From: Actinomycetota bacterium
GTDB lineage: Bacteria; Actinomycetota; Thermoleophilia; Gaiellales; Gaiellaceae
Length of the DNA: 41,423 nucleotides
Reading direction: 5' to 3'
Assembly (NCBI GenBank): GCA_003152275.1
Contig: PLZU01000014.1
Coordinates: 1 to 41,423, forward strand
Positions 33,595 through 40,794 of the stretch are shown in pieces (position 1 is the stretch's first letter; the number at the start of each line of letters is the position of its first letter). The notes beneath the pieces were generated by a model. That model did no database searches and was not told the DNA's origin. It worked only from the letters and a program-made list of their open reading frames with translations. The translations under genes and the position numbers were made by a program.

Positions 33595-34636
33595 CGGTCA
33601 CGCTGACGCGCTGCACCGCGTTGTTGCAGTAGCCGCCGATGTTCCACTTCGGATCGTTTGGCTGCGTGTTCCCGGCAGCGTCACTCGCGCGACAGCAGAG
33701 CTCGTGGTCGCCCGGGCCCGCGTCCCACGCGAAGCGCCAGCCGGTCCATGCGTACGTCGACACGGCGTCGCTGAGTTCGGCGTCCGCCCAGGTGTCGCCG
33801 CCGTCCACGTTCACCTCGACACGCTCGATCGGCGCCCAGCCCGACCAGGCGCGCCCTTCCAATACGCACGGCCCGGCGTCGACGAATCGTGTGCGCGACA
33901 GGAACTCGGGAATGCCCGGCGGCACGACGAGCGAGCGCGGCAGCATCCGCGTCACCGGCGTCCCCACTTCGTCGTCGGATTGTCGAAGCCGGTACGCCTC
34001 CTCTTGCTGCCAGCCGCGAAACTCCTCGCCGACGACCGTGATCGCGCTCAGCCACTTCACGTGCGTCATCCCGTACCAGCCGGGGACGATCAGGCGCAGC
34101 GGATAGCCGTGCTGCGGCGGGAGCGGTTCGCCGTTGACGGCGTAGGCGAGGAGCACTTCGTCGCGTAGCGCATCGTCCACGGCGAGGCTTCGTTCGTAGA
34201 GGTGCTCGACACCGCCCTGGACGCCGCGGTCGAGGCCCGTGAAGACGACCTCCGCCGTGCCCGGAGCGAGCCCGGCCTCTCGAAGGAGCGGTCCAAGCGG
34301 CGTGCCGGTCCACTTGGCGGTGCCGACCGCTTCGGTCAGCCACGGCTGACTCGGCGAGCGCGGCGACAGGAGCGCCCGCCCGTTCCCGGCACACTCGAGC
34401 GTTACCGCAAGCGTCCGCGCCGGCCGCGACAGCAGATCGTCGAGCCCGAGCTGAAGGGGCCGTTCAACGAGACCGCCCACCGCAAGCTCCCATCGCGATG
34501 CATCTACGTGCGGGATATCGAAGTGGATGAGCAGGTAGTGCAGGCCGACAGGCGTGATCGGCTCCCGCAGCGTCTCGAGCGGCATCGCATGGTTGCGCGC
34601 CGCGAGGCCCAGTTCCTGAACGGTGATTCCTTCCAT
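33587..34636 (-). CDS. Sulfite-oxidase-family molybdopterin enzyme
   Basis: A 349-aa molybdoenzyme. The oxidoreductase molybdopterin domain (about 25-230) has the molybdenum-ligand cysteine C82 in T-L-E-C-A-G-N-G-R, H-G-Y-P-L-R-L-I-V-P-G-W-Y-G, and V-K-W-L; the C-terminal Mo-co dimerisation domain (about 240-345) has W-S-G-W-A-P-I-E-R-V-E-V. There is no Tat or Sec signal, so it appears cytoplasmic, unlike most bacterial relatives. No heme-binding partner adjoins. Substrate could be sulfite or another oxyanion/S-oxide; this is not decided by sequence. Its cofactor genes moaC-mog lie 1 kb away. Confidence 0.9.
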   Translation of the reverse strand: MEGITVQELGLAARNHAMPLETLREPITPVGLHYLLIHFDIPHVDASRWELAVGGLVERPLQLGLDDLLSRPARTLAVTLECAGNGRALLSPRSPSQPWLTEAVGTAKWTGTPLGPLLREAGLAPGTAEVVFTGLDRGVQGGVEHLYERSLAVDDALRDEVLLAYAVNGEPLPPQHGYPLRLIVPGWYGMTHVKWLSAITVVGEEFRGWQQEEAYRLRQSDDEVGTPVTRMLPRSLVVPPGIPEFLSRTRFVDAGPCVLEGRAWSGWAPIERVEVNVDGGDTWADAELSDAVSTYAWTGWRFAWDAGPGDHELCCRASDAAGNTQPNDPKWNIGGYCNNAVQRVSVTVS

Positions 34637-34654
34637 GCGGCTCGCCGCGATCGT

Positions 34655-34696
34655 ACTCCTGCGGGTGCGGGCTGCGGCCCTCGCACCCGCAGGAGT
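34655..34696 (-). terminator. Perfect 15-bp hairpin after the CHRD gene
   Basis: ACTCCTGCGGGTGCG (34655-34669) and its exact complement CGCACCCGCAGGAGT (34682-34696) enclose a 12-base loop, nine bases after the CHRD stop and 18 bases before the start of the molybdoenzyme gene. It is the strongest stem in the window. No T-run follows. Confidence 0.65.
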
Positions 34697-34705
34697 CTGT
34701 TGGCG

Positions 34706-35674
34706 TCAGCGCCGCTGCGGCGAACTGAGCTGGTCGCGGAGTGCCCCGCCGGTATTCGCCGACGTCGTGACGTCGACGTAGTACCCGCGAGGGCTCTGGA
34801 GCAGCGCCTGAAGGAGCGAGGCGGACGCACCGCTCACGACCTTCGTCAGATTGCCGCGCCCGTCGGTGTCGGTGACGGTGCCGATTCCGGCGTCGAGTAC
34901 GACCGGGCCGTTCGAGCCGCGCGCTCCCTGGTGGAGGGCGAGGCCCGTGAGCGTCACCGACCCCGGGAAGCGGTAGTTGACGTAGAAGACGACGTTCCCA
35001 CTCGTGATGTTGCCGGAGGCGTCGCGCGTCAGGTCGAGCGTCAGGTTGCCGGTCCCGTCCGCCTTGAGATCCTTAACGCGCGGGACGACCTCGTTTGGCG
35101 TGAGCTGGAGATGGAACACAGCGGTTGACGTCTGCTGTTTGGGTTTCCGGCAGTCGCCGCGCACGTAGAGCACGCCGGCGCCGTTGGCGCTGCCCGAACC
35201 GATCTTGCCGCTTGCGAACCCGGTCGCGGCCGTGAACGCAGCCGAGATCGACGCGACGAGCTTCGCCTCCGGTCGAGTGCCTTGACCGACAAGGGAGCCG
35301 ACGGCCGCACCGTTCGCGATCGCGGCGTGGATCGTGCCACTTGCGCCGGCGTTCGTGCCGCGGACGCGCAACGTTCCGTCGAGGAAGCCGAGCTTCGTCG
35401 TCGTGTTCACGACGCTCGATACCCGAAACTCGACTGAGCCGTTCAACCGGGCATCGTTACTTGTCGCGGTCCCGGTGTAGGTCGCGGTCGTGAGCTGGTA
35501 GGCGCCGTCGCTCGCGGCGCACGTTTCCGTGTGGCTTTTGGTTACCGAGCCCGCGGTGAAGTCTGTTGCTGCGGCCTGCGTGGACTGGGTGTGGCGGGTG
35601 GCCGCCGCGACCCCTGCCGCGGCTACGGCCGCGACAACGAGGACGACGGGCACGGCGATACGCGGTTTCAACAT
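34706..35674 (-). CDS. Secreted CHRD-domain protein
   Basis: A 322-aa exported protein. A Sec signal peptide (MLKPRIAVPVVLVVAAVAAA, cleavage near residue 25-36) is followed by a Ser/Thr/Ala-rich first domain (about 40-180) with two cysteines, then a CHRD domain (about 185-315): A-V-F-H-L-Q-L-T-P-N-E-V-V-P, G-N-L-T-L-D-L, L-A-L-H-Q-G-A-R-G-S-N-G-P-V-V and Y-Y-V-D-V-T-T. CHRD domains occur in chordin and many bacterial secreted proteins of unknown role. ATG 35674 was chosen to give the signal peptide; AGGGGG lies 11 bases upstream. Confidence 0.85.
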   Translation of the reverse strand: MLKPRIAVPVVLVVAAVAAAGVAAATRHTQSTQAAATDFTAGSVTKSHTETCAASDGAYQLTTATYTGTATSNDARLNGSVEFRVSSVVNTTTKLGFLDGTLRVRGTNAGASGTIHAAIANGAAVGSLVGQGTRPEAKLVASISAAFTAATGFASGKIGSGSANGAGVLYVRGDCRKPKQQTSTAVFHLQLTPNEVVPRVKDLKADGTGNLTLDLTRDASGNITSGNVVFYVNYRFPGSVTLTGLALHQGARGSNGPVVLDAGIGTVTDTDGRGNLTKVVSGASASLLQALLQSPRGYYVDVTTSANTGGALRDQLSSPQRR

Positions 35675-35784
35675 GATCCGTAAAACCCCCTGGAGTCGAA
35701 CATTTCCGCTACCGGAGTAGATGCCGCCCGGCGACCCGTTCACGTTCGGCGGACGTAAAACCTGTGTAAGGCGACCTGGACTCC

Positions 35785-35790
35785 TAGACT
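35785..35790 (+). promoter_or_regulatory. -10-like hexamer, start of the ccm-hem operon
   Basis: TAGACT ends six bases before the first GTG of ccmA and no ribosome binding site is visible, so the long ccm-hem transcript may begin leaderless. Confidence 0.4.
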
Positions 35791-35796
35791 GGCCGC

Positions 35797-36381
35797 GTGG
35801 TGGAGGCTCGAAAGCTCGGTCGGCGCTTCGGCGAGAAGCGCGTGCTCCGCGGCGTCGACATGGAGGTAGCGCGCGGCGGCTTCGCCGTCGTGACCGGCGC
35901 CAACGGCTCCGGGAAGACGACGTTGCTGCGCATCTGCGCGGGCCTTGCGATCCCGACGGAAGGTGAGCTGCGCGTCGATGCCGAGCGTGCGCGGATCGGT
36001 TATCTCGCGCACGAGCCGCTCGTCTATCGCGAGCTGACGGCGCTCGAGAACCTCGAGCTTTACGGCCGGCTCTACCGCGTGCCTGAGCGGCGCGAGCGGA
36101 TCGGCATGCTGCTCGAGCGCTTCGGCTTGTGGGATGCGCGGCGCGATCGGGTCGCCTCGTACTCGCGCGGGATGACGCAACGGCTAGCGCTCTGTCGCGT
36201 GCTCCTGCACGATCCTGCGCTGCTCATACTCGACGAGCCATACACGGCGCTCGACACGCAAGGCGTCGAACTGCTCGACGCTCAACTCGCCGAGCTTCGT
36301 GGTGAGCGCACCTTCGTCGTGTCCACCCACGATCCAGCGCGCATCGAGCCGTTCGCGACGACGCGCCTCGCGCTCGCATGA
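35797..36381 (+). CDS. ccmA: Heme exporter ATPase CcmA
   Basis: ABC ATPase of the CcmABC complex, which helps deliver heme for cytochrome c maturation. It is 194 aa, the compact CcmA length: Walker A G-A-N-G-S-G-K-T at 34-41, signature Y-S-R-G-M-T-Q-R, Walker B L-L-I-L-D-E-P, and the switch histidine in S-T-H-D. Two GTG codons in a row at 35797 and 35800 could serve as start. First gene of the eight-gene ccm-hem operon; its stop overlaps ccmB (ATGA). Confidence 0.93.
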   Translation: MVEARKLGRRFGEKRVLRGVDMEVARGGFAVVTGANGSGKTTLLRICAGLAIPTEGELRVDAERARIGYLAHEPLVYRELTALENLELYGRLYRVPERRERIGMLLERFGLWDARRDRVASYSRGMTQRLALCRVLLHDPALLILDEPYTALDTQGVELLDAQLAELRGERTFVVSTHDPARIEPFATTRLALA

Positions 36382-37016
36382 GCTATCTCGCCGACGTGCG
36401 TGCGCTCGCGCGCAAGGATCTGCTCCTCGAGCTGCGCGCGCGAGACACCCTGCCCGCGATGCTGCTGTTCGTCGTCGCGGTGTTTGTCGTCTTCCACTTC
36501 TCGCTGCCGGCGCGCTCGTCGGATCTCGCCGCGGGCGGCTTGCTGTGGGTGGCGATCATCTTCACGGCGCTCCTCGCCCTCGGCCGTGCGTTCGTGCCGG
36601 AGCGCGAGCAGCATGTGCTCGACGCGCTCGTGCTTGCACCGTGCGACCGCAGCGCGATCTGGCTCGCGAAGGCACTCGCGACGCTCACCTTTCTCGTGCT
36701 CGCCGAGCTCGTCGCGGTGCCTGTGTTCGCGCTCTTCTTCCACGGCCTCGACGCCGCGACGCTCCTTGCGATCGCGCTCGCCGACATCGGCATCTGTGCG
36801 GTCGGAACCTTCCTCGGTGCCATGGCCGTCGCGACCAGGGCGCGCGACCTGCTCCTCCCGCTCCTCTTTCTCCCGCTCGCGATCCCGATCGTGATCGGCG
36901 GCGTGGGGGCGTCCGTGGTCGAGTCGCCAGGCCGGTATCTCGGCTTTCTCGGCCTTTATGACCTGATGTTCGCGCTCGTTTGCTGGGCCTCGTTCGAGTA
37001 CGTCGTGACCGAGTGA
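36378..37016 (+). CDS. ccmB: Heme exporter membrane protein CcmB
   Basis: A 212-aa permease with six hydrophobic segments, starting MSYLADVRALARKDLLLELR, the usual CcmB N-terminus. The conserved F-V-P-E-R-E-Q-H-V-L-D-A-L segment is at about 71-83 and the P-I-V-I-G-G-V-G near 175. It is the channel partner of CcmA. Its ATG overlaps the ccmA stop and its stop overlaps the proposed ccmC start. Confidence 0.92.
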   Translation: MSYLADVRALARKDLLLELRARDTLPAMLLFVVAVFVVFHFSLPARSSDLAAGGLLWVAIIFTALLALGRAFVPEREQHVLDALVLAPCDRSAIWLAKALATLTFLVLAELVAVPVFALFFHGLDAATLLAIALADIGICAVGTFLGAMAVATRARDLLLPLLFLPLAIPIVIGGVGASVVESPGRYLGFLGLYDLMFALVCWASFEYVVTE

Positions 37017-37729
37017 GGCTCCGAAGGGCACAATTGGGAACGGTGGGACGGCCGCATAGAATTCCGCTGCCCGCGCTTGCCGCGGCGTCGCTCGTTCTCG
37101 TGACGGCGGCGCTTGTGCTCGTCTTCTTCGTCGCGCCGAACGATCAGTTCCTGGGCTTCTCGCAGCGGATCTTCTACTTCCACGTGTCGATCGCGTTCAC
37201 GGCGTATCTCAGCTTCGGCCTCGGCGCGTGGAAAGGGTTCCTGCATCTCTGGAAGCGCGACCCGAACGCCGACCTCGAGAGCTACGTCGCGATCCACCAG
37301 GGCGTGATCTTCGGCGTGCTCGTGCTCGTCACCGGGTCGATCTGGGCGAAGTACTCGTGGGGGCACTGGTGGCTCTGGAGCGAGAACCAGCTCGTGCTGT
37401 TCCTCGTGCTGTTCCTCTTCTATGCGGCGTACTTCATGCTGCGCTTCTCCGTTGACGACGGGCCGCAGCGGGCGAATCTGTGTGCGGTGTACGCACTCTT
37501 CGGTGTCGTGTTGATCCCGGTCAGTTTCCTTGCCATCCGGCTCTCGCAGAAGTTCATCCACCCCGTCGTCTTCACCCGGCACGGCGCCAACTTTGGTGGG
37601 TGGATGCTCGTGACGTACTTCGTCACGCAAGTTGCGGTGCTGACGCTCGCGTACACGCTCTATCGGATCGAGCTCGCCGGCAAGCGCCTCGATGCGCGGC
37701 TCCGGCGGCTCCGGGAGTCGTACGCGTGA
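37013..37729 (+). CDS. ccmC: Heme-handling protein CcmC with altered WWD motif
   Basis: A 238-aa six-segment protein of the HemY/CcmC/CcmF heme-handling family. The two likely heme-ligand histidines are H57 (I-F-Y-F-H-V-S) and H183 (F-I-H-P-V-V). The tryptophan-rich loop is W-G-H-W-W-L-W-S-E-N-Q at 116-126; the usual aspartate after the last W (W-V-W-D in E. coli) is serine. GTG 37013 overlaps the ccmB stop (GTGA) like the other joints in this operon; GTG 37043 would give a protein ten residues shorter. Confidence 0.88.
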   Translation: MRLRRAQLGTVGRPHRIPLPALAAASLVLVTAALVLVFFVAPNDQFLGFSQRIFYFHVSIAFTAYLSFGLGAWKGFLHLWKRDPNADLESYVAIHQGVIFGVLVLVTGSIWAKYSWGHWWLWSENQLVLFLVLFLFYAAYFMLRFSVDDGPQRANLCAVYALFGVVLIPVSFLAIRLSQKFIHPVVFTRHGANFGGWMLVTYFVTQVAVLTLAYTLYRIELAGKRLDARLRRLRESYA

Positions 37730-37899
37730 CGACCGCGGAGACCTACGTCACGGCTGCGTACTGCGCAATCTTCGCGCTCGTGCTTGTGTATGTCGCGATC
37801 ATCGCGCTGAAGCTGCAGCGGCTCGAGCGAGAGGTCGACGAGCTCGTGTCGCGCCAAACGGAGAAAGTCGGCGAGCGGGAGACGGTTTCTGTTGGCTGA
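37726..37899 (+). CDS. ccmD: Small CcmD-like membrane protein
   Basis: A 57-aa protein with one membrane segment (about 9-28, Y-V-T-A-A-Y-C-A-I-F-A-L-V-L-V-Y-V-A-I-I) followed by a charged coiled-coil-like helix (L-K-L-Q-R-L-E-R-E-V-D-E-L). This layout and its place after ccmC match CcmD, which links CcmABC and heme-loaded CcmE. Sequence similarity in CcmD is always low, so the call rests on topology and context. GTG overlaps the ccmC stop; its end overlaps the next gene by eight bases. Confidence 0.7.
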   Translation: MTTAETYVTAAYCAIFALVLVYVAIIALKLQRLEREVDELVSRQTEKVGERETVSVG

Positions 37900-38677
37900 G
37901 TTCCTGTTCTGGCCCGCACTCCTGCTGTACGGCGAGGCGGCCGTCGGGTATTTCGGCGACGCGCGGCGTCCCGGTGTCGCGGGACGCGCAGCGACGTGGG
38001 GCGTGCGTCTGGGCTGGCTCGTGCAGACCGCACTCTTGGGTGTTCAGGCCGCGCGCGAGGATGGCTTCCCCTGGGGGACGTGGGCCGGCTCCCTCAACCT
38101 CTTCGTCTGGCTCGTCGTCGGCGCGTATCTGATCTGGGGCTGCCGCGGCGCCTATCGGCTGCTCGGGCTCGTCGTGATGCCGCTTGCTGCGGCGCTGCTC
38201 ATCGTCGCCCGCGCCGGCGGCGGTACCGCGATCGGCACGCGCAGTCACTACTCCAACCTCTTTCTCGTGCTGCACGTCGGGCTCGTGCTCGTCGCATTTG
38301 CAGGCTTCACGCTCGCAGCCGCCCTATCGGCGCTCTATCTCTGGCAGGAGCGGCGGCTGAAGCGCCGCGCGCCGACGATCCTGCGTCGACCTGCGCCGTC
38401 GCTCGCGACACTCGATCGCGTTGCGGCGCGCACGGCCGCGTTCTCACTTCCGCCGTTGACGCTCGGTATCGCCGTGGGCATCGAGCAACTCGTCCAGCGT
38501 GGGGATCGCGTCGACGCGATCGTCGTCGCGACGTTCGTCACCTGGGCGGTCTGGGTCGCCTATCTCGTGCTGCGCCTAACCGGCTGGTCCGGTCGTCGTG
38601 CGGCGTACGTAGCGCTTGCGGGCTTCGTGCTCGTGATCCTCGTCCGGCTCGCCTTCCCCGTCACCCACTTCGCGTGA
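37892..38677 (+). CDS. CcsA/HemX-type cytochrome c assembly membrane protein
   Basis: A 261-aa protein with about eight hydrophobic segments, of the cytochrome c assembly (CcsA/ResC/HemX) family. It contains G-S-L-N-L-F-V-W (W-rich loop remnant) near 66-73, H-V-G-L-V-L-V-A-F-A-G-F near 128-139, and Y-L-W-Q-E-R-R-L-K near 148-156, typical of HemX/CcsA. It sits between ccmD and hemA. In Bacillus HemX lies next to hemA and influences its level; in other bacteria CcsA-like proteins handle heme. TTG 37892 overlaps the ccmD-like gene; GGGAG is 11 bases upstream. Confidence 0.82.
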   Translation: MAEFLFWPALLLYGEAAVGYFGDARRPGVAGRAATWGVRLGWLVQTALLGVQAAREDGFPWGTWAGSLNLFVWLVVGAYLIWGCRGAYRLLGLVVMPLAAALLIVARAGGGTAIGTRSHYSNLFLVLHVGLVLVAFAGFTLAAALSALYLWQERRLKRRAPTILRRPAPSLATLDRVAARTAAFSLPPLTLGIAVGIEQLVQRGDRVDAIVVATFVTWAVWVAYLVLRLTGWSGRRAAYVALAGFVLVILVRLAFPVTHFA

Positions 38678-39855
38678 TGCGTCTCGTTCTCGTCGGCACC
38701 TCGCACCATCACGCCCCGGTTGAGTTGCGGGAGCGTGTCGCGCTTGACCGTGAGCATTCCGCACAGTTGTCCTCGCAGCTTGGCGAGGCCGTGTGCCTCT
38801 CGACGTGCAACCGCACCGAGCTCTACGTCGTCGCGGACGACGCCGAAGAAGCGGAGCGGCGGGCGGTCGCAGCGCTCGCCGAGCTCGAGCCGCAGGTTGA
38901 GCCTGCGCTCTATCGGCTGCGTGACCAGGCGGCTGCACTGCATCTGTTCCGCGTCGCCGCCGGGCTGGACTCGCTCGTGCCCGGGGAGGGCGAGATTCTC
39001 GGCCAGGTCCGAGCCGCCTACGAGGCGGGCACGCCTGGGTTCCTGCTCGACCGGGTCTTCCGGCAGGCGCTGCACGCGGGCCGCAAGGTCCGGTCGCAGA
39101 CGGCGATCGGCGAGAGCCCGGCGTCGGTGTCGTCTGCAGCCGCTGCTCTTGCGGAGCAGGTGTTCGGCGACCTCGACGGCTGCCGGATCATGCTGATCGG
39201 TGTCGGCAAGGTCGGCGACCAGGCCGCACGCAGCCTGCGCACGCGCGGCGCGGAGATTGTGCTCACTGCCAACAGCAAGACGGATCGGGTTCAACTCGAG
39301 GAGGAACTTGCGCGAGTCGACGTTGTGGTCTCATCGACGAGCTCGCGCGGCTACGTGCTCGAGGCGGAGACGGTCGAGCGTGCGCGCCACGGGCGGCAGC
39401 TGCTCTTCATCGATCTCGCAGTCCCGCGCGACCTCGACCCTGCGATCCACGAGCTCGATGGCTGCTACCTCTACGACATCGACGACCTCGAGGCGATCGT
39501 GTCCGAGACCCTTGCCGGCCGCCGCAGCGAAGCGACGCGCGCTGAGGCGATTGTCGCGACGGAGGCCGAGAAGTTCCACGCCTGGCACGCCTCGCTCGAT
39601 GTCGTGCCGGCAATCGCGTCGCTGCGCGCCCACGCAGAGGAGATCCGCGAGGCGGAGCTGCGCAAGGCGGAGGGCGTCCTCGGCCGGCTCGACGACACGC
39701 AGCGCAGAGCGGTCGAGTCGATGACGTCCCAGATCGTCAACAAGCTCCTGCACCTGCCGACCGTTCGCATGAAGCAGGCGGCCGTGTCGGCCGACGGGGT
39801 GATTTATGCTGAAGCGGTGCGGCACCTCTTCGGTCTCGGCGAGGACGAGCGCTGA
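38677..39855 (+). CDS. hemA: Glutamyl-tRNA reductase
   Basis: First committed enzyme of C5-pathway heme synthesis, reducing glutamyl-tRNA to glutamate-1-semialdehyde with NADPH. The 392-aa protein starts MRLVLVGTSHHHAPVELRER. Catalytic C44 lies in L-S-T-C-N-R-T-E-L-Y; G-E-G-E-I-L-G-Q-V is the conserved segment near 108-116; the NADPH domain starts I-M-L-I-G-V-G-K-V-G; a C-terminal dimerisation helix follows. ATG overlaps the preceding stop (TGATG). Heme-level control can act on this protein, but no such element is visible. Confidence 0.96.
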   Translation: MRLVLVGTSHHHAPVELRERVALDREHSAQLSSQLGEAVCLSTCNRTELYVVADDAEEAERRAVAALAELEPQVEPALYRLRDQAAALHLFRVAAGLDSLVPGEGEILGQVRAAYEAGTPGFLLDRVFRQALHAGRKVRSQTAIGESPASVSSAAAALAEQVFGDLDGCRIMLIGVGKVGDQAARSLRTRGAEIVLTANSKTDRVQLEEELARVDVVVSSTSSRGYVLEAETVERARHGRQLLFIDLAVPRDLDPAIHELDGCYLYDIDDLEAIVSETLAGRRSEATRAEAIVATEAEKFHAWHASLDVVPAIASLRAHAEEIREAELRKAEGVLGRLDDTQRRAVESMTSQIVNKLLHLPTVRMKQAAVSADGVIYAEAVRHLFGLGEDER

Positions 39856-39969
39856 ACGTCGGCAAGCTCACCGGCCGGCCGCTGCCTTTGCAGGCGCCGA
39901 CGGCGTTTGTCCGGGTGCGGCCCCGCGGCGCGTCGATGTGCGGCCAACCGGTGCGAAAGCGGGCGCGGT
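39856..39969 (+). other. Spacer between hemA and hemC with an inverted repeat
   Basis: The only sizeable gap in the ccm-hem operon, 114 bases. CGTCGGC (39857-39863) and GCCGACG (39896-39902) can form a 7-bp stem, with a small CTGC/GCAG hairpin inside. No promoter or riboswitch motif is recognised. It might hold a regulatory leader for hemC. Confidence 0.4.
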
Positions 39970-40794
39970 GTGCTGATCCGCGTCGGCAGCCGCGGCAGTA
40001 GGCTCGCGCTCACGCAGGCGGACATTGCCGCCGCCTGTCTGCGCGCGCCTGGTATCGAGATCGCGCTGATTCCGATCACGACGGCCGGCGACCGCGACCG
40101 CACGAAGCCGTTCGGCGAGATCGGTTTGCGCGGCGTCTTCGTCAAAGAGCTCGAGGAGGCGCTGCTCGAGCGTCGCATTGACATCGCGGTGCACTCAGCC
40201 AAGGACATGACGTCGACCGATCCCGCGGGTCTCGTCGTCGGCGCATATCTCGAGCGCGACGATCCGCGTGATGCGCTGTGCGGCGCCGACGCGATCCGGC
40301 CGGGGATGCGTGTTGGCACGGCGTCGGCTCGACGTAAGGCGCAACTGCTCTTCCTCGAGCCGACGCTTTCGATCGAGCCGCTGCGCGGCAACATCGACAC
40401 GCGCTTGCGGAAGCGCACCGAGCGAGGGCTCGATGCCGTGGTGCTTGCGGCGTGCGGTCTCGACCGCCTCGGGCTCGCGCGCGAGATTGGCAAGCGGTTC
40501 GAGCCGGACGAGCTCTTGCCGGAGGCTGCGCAAGGCGCTCTTGCGTTGCAGGTGCGCGAGGGCGACGAGCACCTGGTCGCGGCTGCGGATCACGGCGAGA
40601 CGCGTGGTCGCGTCGAAGCCGAGCGCGCCGCTGTTGCAGCAGTGGGCGGCGGTTGCCTCGCCCCGGTTGCGGCGTACCACGACGGCGTACGGCTCACCGG
40701 ACTGATCGCGGCGGAAGACGGCTCCTGGCTCGAGCGCCGGATCGGTGACGACCCGGTGGCGCTCGGCCTAGAGCTCGCAGCTCTCGAGCGGTGA
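39970..40794 (+). CDS. hemC: Porphobilinogen deaminase (hydroxymethylbilane synthase)
   Basis: Joins four porphobilinogens into hydroxymethylbilane. The 274-aa protein starts MLIRVGSRGSRLALTQ, a standard N-terminus. Catalytic D79 is in V-H-S-A-K-D-M, and C229 in V-G-G-G-C-L-A-P carries the dipyrromethane cofactor. It is short for the family (about 300-315 aa), mainly in the domain after the cofactor cysteine. GTG 39970 was chosen from the conserved N-terminus; the upstream extension to 39907 has no family similarity. Coupled to hemD by a GTGA overlap. Confidence 0.95.
   Translation: MLIRVGSRGSRLALTQADIAAACLRAPGIEIALIPITTAGDRDRTKPFGEIGLRGVFVKELEEALLERRIDIAVHSAKDMTSTDPAGLVVGAYLERDDPRDALCGADAIRPGMRVGTASARRKAQLLFLEPTLSIEPLRGNIDTRLRKRTERGLDAVVLAACGLDRLGLAREIGKRFEPDELLPEAAQGALALQVREGDEHLVAAADHGETRGRVEAERAAVAAVGGGCLAPVAAYHDGVRLTGLIAAEDGSWLERRIGDDPVALGLELAALER

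Noticed and set aside
37167-37186. parS-like TTCCACGTGTCG in ccmC
   Set aside because: Only the CACGTG centre matches; flanks fit the conserved histidine-containing coding sequence of ccmC.
36282-37630. Charged His/Arg/Glu-rich open frames opposite ccmB and ccmC
   Set aside because: Composition is that of the reverse frame of hydrophobic membrane proteins; no start context or family similarity.
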